Shown here in pieces: positions 1 to 5,557 of a stretch of DNA of 6,340 nucleotides; the first letter of the stretch is position 1; each line of letters opens with the position of its first letter. Source of the stretch: an uncultured Clostridia bacterium (GTDB lineage: Bacteria > Bacillota_A > Clostridia > Christensenellales > CAG-138); assembly GCA_937877295.1 (NCBI GenBank), contig CALFIV010000250.1, forward strand, positions 1 through 6,340, given 5' to 3'. The position numbers and the translations under genes are program-made. Below the pieces are notes generated by a model, which saw nothing but the letters and a program-made list of their open reading frames with translations, ran no database searches and was not told the DNA's origin.

Positions 1-161
1 TGGGCTTTACTGTGGTGTATTGCCTGATGGGGCTGTTCTTCGGGTCGCTGAATGTGTTCCTGCAGCGGCACCGTCAGGTCGTGAACATTGTCACAGGCGT
101 TCTGGTGATCCTGTTCGGCCTGAGTTATCTGGAAGTGATCCCGCTGCCGTTTTTGAAGGGC
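1..161 (+). other. CcdA-like (thiol-disulfide/cytochrome c biogenesis membrane protein) fragment within the chimeric frame
   Basis: This segment encodes two predicted membrane helices in the order expected for the middle of CcdA: a GFTVVYCLMG helix, a loop with FLQRHRQVV, and a helix VLVILFGLSYLEVI ending in PFLKG. CcdA proteins carry electrons across the membrane to extracytoplasmic thiol-disulfide proteins, and their second half starts with another conserved helix and a Cys-Pro motif. Neither follows here. The assignment comes from recognising the pattern without an alignment. The exact junction cannot be placed better than about 140-164, because PFLKGMGG is compatible with either parent. 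Confidence 0.6.
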
Positions 162-539
162 ATGGGCGGCATCTATGTGGATCGCGATTCGCACAACATG
201 GGCTTTGTGCAGAAGTCGTTGGCGATCCTCGAAAAGGACGGCGTGGTGTGCGTATTCCCGGAGGCGCGGCTTGCGCGGCCGGGGGAGGAACGGCCTTTGC
301 CGTTTCAGACGAGTCCGTTCTATCTTGCGCTCGAATCGGGCGCGCCGGTCATTCCGGTGTATACGAACGGCAGCTATTTTCAGAAAAAACGCGCGCGCGT
401 GCGCATCGGTACGCCGATTGACGTTCGTGCGATGTGGAATCCGGATGCGGATGAAAAAACAAACTTGGAGCGCATCACCGAAACGGTACGGCAAAGGGTG
501 ATCGCATTGGGGCAGGAACTTGAACGGGAACAAGCGTAA
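1..539 (+). CDS. Chimeric frame: CcdA-like membrane segment joined to C-terminal half of a PlsC-type acyltransferase (5' partial)
   Basis: The frame is open from the left edge (first full codon at 3) to TAA at 537-539, so the real start lies outside; the first start-like codon, GTG at 12, is probably internal. Numbering residues from that GTG, about 1-50 are hydrophobic and read like a CcdA/DsbD-type transmembrane hairpin (LGF-type helix, a short charged loop with QRHRQ, a second helix ending PLPFLKG). From about residue 51 the sequence is instead the C-terminal half of a lysophosphatidate acyltransferase: GGIYVDRD, an FPEAR motif at 82-86 (family usually FPEGTR), then APVIPVY and RIGTPID. 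The PlsC catalytic HX4D motif is absent because the CcdA-like part stands where it should be. As written it should not be an active acyltransferase. It is either a deletion fusion or an assembly chimera. The stop overlaps the next gene by 20 bases. Confidence 0.7.
   Translation, partial: GFTVVYCLMGLFFGSLNVFLQRHRQVVNIVTGVLVILFGLSYLEVIPLPFLKGMGGIYVDRDSHNMGFVQKSLAILEKDGVVCVFPEARLARPGEERPLPFQTSPFYLALESGAPVIPVYTNGSYFQKKRARVRIGTPIDVRAMWNPDADEKTNLERITETVRQRVIALGQELEREQA
162..539 (+). pseudogene. C-terminal remnant of a 1-acylglycerol-3-phosphate acyltransferase-like gene (HX4D half missing)
   Basis: This portion carries the later PlsC blocks: the VDRD stretch before the acceptor-binding helix, FPEAR at nucleotides 255-269 and the VIPVY strand, followed by a typical basic C-terminal tail. 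The first block with the catalytic His and Asp is lost at the junction with the CcdA-like segment. The product of the next gene belongs to the same family, so the ancestral layout was probably two tandem acyltransferase genes. Leucine codons here avoid CTG (none of nine), while the CcdA-like part uses CTG nine times out of ten. This supports two separate origins for the halves. Confidence 0.6.
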
Positions 540-1206
540 GCGAGCGAAGCTTCTCGCATGGAAATACACCTTTGTAGACGTTGCGCGGGTGCTGGCTGCG
601 CCGAGCGTGTTTCTCTTTCTGCGGCCGAAATGGTACTACGAAAACGAACGCGCAAAGCAGCCGATCAGAGGCGGAGCGATCGTCGCGTCCAATCACGACA
701 GCTTTTTAGATCCCATGTACATCATGGTGGCAGTGTGGTACCGGCGCATGCGCATTGTCGCAACGTCCGATCTGTTCCGGCACAAGACGCTCGGATTCTT
801 CCTGCATCTCGTGCGGGCGATCGAGGTAGACAAGAAAAACTTCAACTTCGCCACATTCCGCTCGGTCACGGATTCCTTGGACGACGGAGAGATTGTGACG
901 ATCTTCCCCGAGGGCAGCATCAATACCGGAAATGAGGAATCGGTGCGCGTGTTCAAGTCCGGCGCGGTGCTGATGGCACAGAAGGCCGGCGCGCCGATCG
1001 TGCCGATCTATATCGATCAGCGGGCGCATTGGTATAACCGGCAATGCTATGTGGTCGGCGAACCGATTCGAATGCAGAATGAAACGGGCGAACGCGCAAC
1101 GCTCAGGGACATCAACCGGCTGACCGAGCAGCTCCACGAAACAGAACTGAAGCTCAAAAGCTTAATGGAAGCAACCAAGAAAAACGGAGGAAAGAATCAT
1201 GTTTGA
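520..1206 (+). CDS. PlsC-family lysophospholipid acyltransferase (LPLAT), complete
   Basis: This 228-residue protein is predicted to move an acyl chain from acyl-ACP or acyl-CoA to a lysophosphatidate-like or other hydroxyl acceptor at the inner face of the membrane. Motif I is NHDSFLD at 58-64 (catalytic His59, Asp64). Motif III is FPEGS at 129-133, and APIVPIY at 158-164 forms motif IV. A basic N-terminus and a hydrophobic stretch at about 23-34 suggest membrane association. The start is uncertain. The frame is closed by TGA at 499-501, and TTG at 520 is the only early start codon, with AGGA only 2 bases upstream; the next is GTG at 589, which would remove family-like N-terminal sequence. 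It overlaps the preceding frame by 20 bases and the ligase by 8. The residues after FPEG lack the usual TR, so the acceptor may not be lysophosphatidate. The acyl donor is probably the ACP encoded two genes downstream (inference). Confidence 0.88.
   Translation: MNGNKRKRAKLLAWKYTFVDVARVLAAPSVFLFLRPKWYYENERAKQPIRGGAIVASNHDSFLDPMYIMVAVWYRRMRIVATSDLFRHKTLGFFLHLVRAIEVDKKNFNFATFRSVTDSLDDGEIVTIFPEGSINTGNEESVRVFKSGAVLMAQKAGAPIVPIYIDQRAHWYNRQCYVVGEPIRMQNETGERATLRDINRLTEQLHETELKLKSLMEATKKNGGKNHV
1186..1190 (+). promoter_or_regulatory. Ribosome binding site of the acyl-acid ligase gene
   Basis: A perfect GGAGG lies 8 bases upstream of ATG 1199, inside the last codons of the acyltransferase gene. It fixes the ligase start and is the strongest Shine-Dalgarno sequence in the window. 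Confidence 0.8.
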
Positions 1207-2662
1207 ACAGTACACCGATCCTGAAACCTATGCAAAGATCGTCGACTGGAAAAGCGTTTCCGCCATGTGGAACGACAGCGTACAAAAATACGCCGATCGT
1301 CCTGCAGTGGAAGACGGCGAAACGGCGCTGACCTATGCCGAGCTCGAAGCGCGCGCAGCTGTGCTTCGCGGCGCATTGCAGCAACAGGGCGTCAAAAAAG
1401 GCGATCGCGTCGGTCTGTATGCGCCGAACGGCTGCGCCTTTGCAGCTGCGTATCTTGCCATCGTGACCGGCGGCGCGGTTGCCGCGCTGCTTCCGCCGCA
1501 GCTTCCGGGCGCGGCTGTTGCGGGCCTTTCCCGCATGTTCGGATTGAAGCTTTTGGTCGCGGACGCAACGCTTTCGGCAAACCTGCCCGAGCAGATGCCC
1601 GTGCCGGTGATCGGTACAGACGCCGAAGCCGAGCCGACGGACGCGATTGAGGTTGAAGCCAAAGATCCCTGCGTGATCATGTTCACCGGCGGTACGACCG
1701 GTCAGAGCAAGGGCGCAATCCTTTCGAACGGCGCGGTGATGACCGGTACGAAGTACGGCTGCTACGGCATCAAAGAGATCTTCGATCAGAGGTACTTCCT
1801 CGTGCTGCCGCTGACGCACGTATTCGGCCTGATCCGCAACCTCATGTGTACGCTCTATACCGGCAGCGTCATACACATCTGCAGAAATACGAAAGACATG
1901 TTCCGCGAGATCGCCGTGTTCCGTCCCACCGTATGGGTCGTTGTTCCGGCGCTGGCGGAGATGGCGCTGAATTTGTCGAGACAGTTCAAACGCAATATGC
2001 TCGGCGATTCGCTGAAGACTGTCATTTGCGGTGCGGCGGCCGTTGCGCCGTATCTCGTACGCGAGTATCACAAGCTGGGCATCGAGCTCTATCCGGGTTA
2101 CGGGCTCACCGAGAGCGCAAACCTCGTCTCCGGCAATCCCGACAACCTGAACCGCCCCGAATCGGTCGGTCTGCCGTTCCCCGGTCAGGAGCTGAAGATC
2201 GTCGACGGCGAGCTGTGGCTCAAAGGACCGAACATGATGGACGGCTACATCAATCCGCAGGACAATGCGGCGGCGTATGAGGACGGCTGGTTCAAGACCG
2301 GCGACCTTGCGCGCTTCGATGCGGACGGATACCTGTACATCACCGGCCGCACCAAGGAAGTCATCGTGCTGTCCAACGGCGAAAACGTCTCGCCGGCGGA
2401 GGTCGAAGCCAAGTTCAACGAGCTTGAGACCGTGCAGGATTCGCTCGTTTCGGCCGACGGCGATGCACTCATGCTCGAGGTCGTCCCGCGCAACACGGTG
2501 CTTTTGTCGAAAGGCTTGGAAGATCCGATCGCATATCTTCGTGAGCAGCTCAACGCGGTCAACCGCACGCTGCCGACGTATCAGCGCGTATCGAAGATCG
2601 TCATCCGCGATACCGATTTCAAGCGCAGCCCGAGCATGAAAATTTTGAGGAATCAGAAATGA
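1199..2662 (+). CDS. AMP-forming acyl-acid ligase (acyl-CoA / acyl-ACP synthetase-like, ANL superfamily)
   Basis: This 487-residue enzyme is expected to activate a carboxylic acid with ATP to an acyl-adenylate and then transfer it to a thiol. Core motifs are complete and in order: the phosphate-binding loop TGGTTGQSKG at 163-172, YGLTES at 301-306, TGDL at 367-370 (Asp369 binds the ribose), the hinge block GRTKEVIVLSNGEN at 383-396, and a C-terminal KRSPSMKILR at 475-484 whose Lys481 fits the adenylation lysine. The C-terminal subdomain (VNRTLPTYQRV) resembles long-chain acyl-CoA synthetases more than amino-acid-activating domains, so a fatty or other aliphatic acid is the likely substrate. 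The carrier protein gene begins within its stop codon, suggesting that the thiol acceptor is holo-ACP and not CoA (inference). It has no signal peptide or membrane helix. It overlaps the acyltransferase by 8 bases and the ACP gene by 4. Confidence 0.92.
   Translation: MFEQYTDPETYAKIVDWKSVSAMWNDSVQKYADRPAVEDGETALTYAELEARAAVLRGALQQQGVKKGDRVGLYAPNGCAFAAAYLAIVTGGAVAALLPPQLPGAAVAGLSRMFGLKLLVADATLSANLPEQMPVPVIGTDAEAEPTDAIEVEAKDPCVIMFTGGTTGQSKGAILSNGAVMTGTKYGCYGIKEIFDQRYFLVLPLTHVFGLIRNLMCTLYTGSVIHICRNTKDMFREIAVFRPTVWVVVPALAEMALNLSRQFKRNMLGDSLKTVICGAAAVAPYLVREYHKLGIELYPGYGLTESANLVSGNPDNLNRPESVGLPFPGQELKIVDGELWLKGPNMMDGYINPQDNAAAYEDGWFKTGDLARFDADGYLYITGRTKEVIVLSNGENVSPAEVEAKFNELETVQDSLVSADGDALMLEVVPRNTVLLSKGLEDPIAYLREQLNAVNRTLPTYQRVSKIVIRDTDFKRSPSMKILRNQK
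2647..2652 (+). promoter_or_regulatory. Ribosome binding site of the ACP gene
   Basis: GAGGAA sits inside the last codons of the ligase gene with good spacing to ATG 2659. It supports that start and independent ribosome loading in addition to coupling through the ATGA overlap. Confidence 0.65.
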
Positions 2663-2910
2663 ACCGGCAGGAAATCATCGAAAAGCTCAAAGAGATCGCG
2701 GAACTGACCGTGCAGGATCCCGCGGTGCTCGAAGCAATGACCGAGGCCTCCGACCTGAACACCGATCTGGGGCTTTCTTCGGTCGGCATTCTCTACATCG
2801 CAATAGCGATTGAGGAGATGTTCAACATCCGCATGGACGACGTCAGCTTCGGCGATTTCAAGACGGTCGGGGATGTTGCAAACTACATCGAACGAAAGCT
2901 TAAGGCATGA
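2659..2910 (+). CDS. Acyl carrier protein-like protein (stand-alone carrier domain)
   Basis: This 83-residue acidic protein has the length and four-helix pattern of an acyl or peptidyl carrier protein. The attachment site is DLGLSSVG at 36-43. Ser41 aligns with the Ser of the DSL motif and should carry 4'-phosphopantetheine; the preceding Asp of DSL is replaced by Ser40. The downstream half (IAIEEMFNIRMDD, then FKTVGDVANYIERKL) matches helices II to IV of the fold. This sequence is unlike a housekeeping fatty-acid-synthesis ACP, and no fab genes are nearby, so it is probably dedicated to this cluster. It overlaps the ligase and the next gene by ATGA at each end. The ligase is its likely loading enzyme, and the C-terminal half of the next product its likely priming enzyme. 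A role as a D-alanyl carrier protein (DltC-like) is possible but less likely, because no DltB or DltD gene is present. Confidence 0.9.
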   Translation: MNRQEIIEKLKEIAELTVQDPAVLEAMTEASDLNTDLGLSSVGILYIAIAIEEMFNIRMDDVSFGDFKTVGDVANYIERKLKA

Positions 2911-3944
2911 AATGGAAGCTCAATGACCCGCGTCCCGGCGACATCGTGCGCGTGCTCGCGGGTCAGTTCTATCATTACGGGATCTACGCAAGCGACGAAG
3001 AGATCATTCAGTTCGGGCCGACGCCCGACGCGGCGCATTCGCTGCTCGACGCGGATATCCGCGTATGCGTCTCCGACCTTGCCGGTTTCTGCAAGGGCGG
3101 TTTTTTGGAGGTCGCCTCTCTTTCGCTCACGGAACGGCTGAAGGCCGCGCCCGCAAAGGAAGTCATCGAACGCGCAAGGAAAGAGGTCGGCAAAGGCGGG
3201 TACGATATTCTCAAGAACAACTGTGAGCATTTTGTCAATGGCTGCGTGTTCGGGAAGAAAGCGAGCGAGCAGGTGGATTCCGTACGCGCATTCTGGCAGA
3301 GCATTCCGGTGCTTGACGTGTATATCGCGCTGCAGCCCGATGCGGTCGTATACCGGCCGGTCAAGCCGCAGGAACGGCAGAAAGAACTGGATGAAACGAA
3401 CAACGAACAGGTCAGAGCGCAGCGATACTTTGCGTGGCAGGTGCTATGCACAGGGCTCAACCGCAGTCTCGGACTTGATGCGGGCAGCATCGATCTCAAA
3501 CGAGACGCAAACAAAAAATGGGTGACGTCCGCATGTGAGGTCTCGCTGTCGCATTGCAGAGGCGCTGTGTGCGCCGCCGTCTCCAAGCGTCCGGTCGGCG
3601 TCGATATTGAGCCGTTGGACGATCCGCGCTACCGGCAGCAGCTTGTCGATTACATCGCGTCCGACGCGGAAAAGGCCATGGTCGAAGCGCTGCCGACAAA
3701 CGTTGGCTTGTGCAAGCTCTGGACGCGCAAGGAAGCGGCGTTCAAACGCGAAGGCGGCGAGGGCTTTATGCCGAAAAAGATCGATGCGACGGCGGACAAT
3801 CTCAAAACACTGTGCATCCGGCTCGGCGAACGCGACTACGTACTGTCCGTGGCGGGGGAAAACCTCAACAATCTGCGCATTTATCTGGTCTCGGGAACGG
3901 ATGGGCTGCACGCGGTGCGCACAACCGATTTTACCGCTTTATAA
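2907..3944 (+). CDS. Two-domain protein: LRAT/H-rev107-like Cys-His domain fused to Sfp-type 4'-phosphopantetheinyl transferase
   Basis: In this 345-residue protein, residues 1-150 form an LRAT/H-rev107-like (NlpC/P60-related) papain-fold domain. DPRPGDIVRV opens it, His23 sits in YHYGIY, and NNCEHFVN at 104-111 carries the nucleophile Cys106. The position 12 residues after His23, a second His in H-rev107, is Gln35. Known relatives form an acyl-cysteine intermediate and transfer or release acyl groups. Residues about 165-345 are a phosphopantetheinyl transferase: SLSH at 213-216, PVGVDIEPLD at 229-238 (metal-binding Asp233 and Glu235) and WTRKEAAFK at 272-280 (Glu276, Lys280). This half should convert the apo-ACP encoded just upstream to holo-ACP. 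The start overlaps the ACP stop by ATGA. Its Shine-Dalgarno, TAAGG, is too close to be strong, so translation probably depends on coupling. The protein is soluble with no signal peptide. The transferase assignment is firm; the LRAT domain's substrate is unknown, and a peptidase or amidase role remains possible. Confidence 0.87.
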   Translation: MKWKLNDPRPGDIVRVLAGQFYHYGIYASDEEIIQFGPTPDAAHSLLDADIRVCVSDLAGFCKGGFLEVASLSLTERLKAAPAKEVIERARKEVGKGGYDILKNNCEHFVNGCVFGKKASEQVDSVRAFWQSIPVLDVYIALQPDAVVYRPVKPQERQKELDETNNEQVRAQRYFAWQVLCTGLNRSLGLDAGSIDLKRDANKKWVTSACEVSLSHCRGAVCAAVSKRPVGVDIEPLDDPRYRQQLVDYIASDAEKAMVEALPTNVGLCKLWTRKEAAFKREGGEGFMPKKIDATADNLKTLCIRLGERDYVLSVAGENLNNLRIYLVSGTDGLHAVRTTDFTAL

Positions 3945-3980
3945 CGCATAGCGGATGGTATTTTTGCGCACGATAAGCGC
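3945..3980 (+). other. 36-base gap between the acyl cluster and the germination operon
   Basis: I see no stable hairpin followed by a T-run and no pair of convincing -35/-10 boxes in this gap, apart from a short TATTTTT. It also lacks a good Shine-Dalgarno sequence for the gene that follows. Read-through transcription from the lipid cluster into gerAA is therefore possible, although a sporulation-type promoter inside the preceding gene cannot be excluded. Confidence 0.45.
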
Positions 3981-4652
3981 ATGAAGCACGCGATCCGAAC
4001 CCTCATACGATTCGACGAGCCGTATCGGCAGTTCGAGCTGAAGGAGACGGAGTCCAAGGGGACGCCGTCCTTTTTTGCGCACAAAAACGCGCAGCACGCA
4101 GAACGGCAGCGCATCGAGGGTACGATCGATCGGCGGCTCGAGGTGAATCGCAAGCGCCTGCTTGCGTTCTTTCACGGCGAACAAAACACCGATCTCAAGC
4201 TCAAGGCCTTTGCAATCGGCAATCGGATCGATGCGCTGGCGGTTTGCATGGAAGGCATGGCGGACGATACGAAGATCGGAGATCTGATCCTGCGGCCGTG
4301 TCATTATGCAGATCCTGACAGCGTCTCCGAAAAGCGTCTGATCCTATATTTGACGGAGAATGTGCTGAACTTGTCCGAAACGGAGCGCGCCGAACAATGG
4401 GACGAGATCGTGCAGGCGGTCGCCGAAGGCCGCACCGCGATCCTTGTGGACGGACAAAAATCTGCGATCCTCGCGGATACGCGCGGGTTCGTCTCACGGC
4501 CTGTCGAAAAGCCTCAGAACGAGATGACGATTCTCGGCCCGAAGGAGGCGTTTACGGAAAATATCCGCACCAACGTCACACTTTTGCGGCGCATTCTGAA
4601 ACGCCCCGACTTTGTCTGCCGCTTTCGCGACGCGGGCGGTACGAACCGCACG

Positions 4653-4655
4653 TAG
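4653..4655 (+). other. Premature amber codon (TAG) within gerAA
   Basis: The TAG follows RFRDAGGTNRT and precedes LVLAYLDG in one frame. In GerA proteins this position is a variable, often charged or polar residue between a T and a V-x-L-x-Y strand, so CAG, AAG or GAG is one base away. A 224-residue N-terminal piece would result. Restart at GTG 4680 is possible on paper, but no Shine-Dalgarno precedes it. Confidence 0.8.
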
Positions 4656-5544
4656 CTTGTACTGGCATATCTTGACGGCGTGATCAACCCGTCTCTGCTC
4701 AAAGAGGTCGAACGGCGGCTTGACGGCATTTCGACCAACGATACGCTTTCCATCGGTAAGCTGGAGCAGCTCATGGAGGATGTCTCGTGGCTGCCGCTGC
4801 CGCAAATGCTCAAAACGGAGCGCCCGGACCGCGCCGCGCACGCTATCCTGGACGGGCGGCTTGCGATTCTGATCGAGGGCTGTCCGTTCGCGGGTGTGTT
4901 GCCCATCACGCTTTCGTCCATTCTGGAAAGCGGGGAGGACGCGGATCTTCGGCAGCCCGTCGGGACGGTCGTGCGGTGCATCCGTGCAATCGGCGCACTC
5001 ATTTCGGTGTTTCTCCCCGGATACTTTCTGGCACTCGCGCTGCACCATCCGGGGCAGCTGTCGAGCGAGATCCTGGAGACAGTCATCGCCTCGCGCGCAA
5101 TGGTCTTTCTGCCGCTGTGGGTGGAAATGATCTTTCTGCTCTTGATCTTTCAGCTTGTGCGGGAAGCGGGATTGCGCGTGCCCGGCGCGATCGGGCAGGC
5201 GATCGGCATCATCGGCGGTCTGCTGTTAGGACAGGCAGCTGTGAGCGCAAACATCGTTTCGACGGTCGTTTTGATCATCGTCGCGCTGTCGGGACTCGGG
5301 AACTTTGCGATTCCCGATTACAGCGCGCAGGTTTCGATCTCCTATTACCGCATCGGACTATGTCTCGCCGCGACGGCAGGCGGGCTTTTGGGTGTCGCCG
5401 CCGCAGCGCTGAGCATGACGGCGGTGCTCGCAAATCACAAATCGTTCGGCGTGCCGTTTCTCACGCCGTTCGCGCCGGTTGCAAAACACAGCGGCGGACT
5501 GTTCTACCGCGCGGCATACCGCTCCGAAGCGCGCACGTCGGATT

Positions 5545-5548
5545 GGAG
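5545..5548 (+). promoter_or_regulatory. Ribosome binding site of gerAB
   Basis: GGAG lies 9 bases before ATG 5558, inside the last gerAA codons. It supports the ATGA-overlap start and means gerAB could still be translated if ribosomes leave gerAA at the TAG, although coupling would be lost. Confidence 0.55.
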
Positions 5549-5557
5549 CAACTCGGT

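Noticed and set aside
388..406. Alternating CG-rich tract (GCGCGCGCGTGCGC) as possible Z-DNA or repeat element
   Set aside because: It encodes the RARVRIG stretch of the acyltransferase remnant with normal codons and is explained by GC-rich Arg codons.
1154..2071. Long minus-strand open frame (305 codons) opposite the ligase gene
   Set aside because: It lies fully antisense to a gene with all its catalytic motifs. The translation is rich in Arg and His with no recognisable domain, as expected from high-GC antisense frames.
3955..3984. Nine-codon plus-strand frame starting at ATG 3955 and ending in TGA overlapping the gerAA start
   Set aside because: A leader peptide coupled to gerAA was considered, but it lacks a good ribosome site and any regulatory codon pattern.
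4397..4675. Alternative plus-strand frame across the gerAA stop, suggesting a frameshift
   Set aside because: The other two frames around 4610-4670 give no GerA-like sequence, while the original frame is GerA-like on both sides of the TAG with correct spacing. A point nonsense change is therefore the simpler reading.
4494..5086. Two overlapping minus-strand open frames opposite gerAA
   Set aside because: Both mirror the coding strand of a recognised GerA protein and have low-complexity Arg/Ser-rich translations without start signals.
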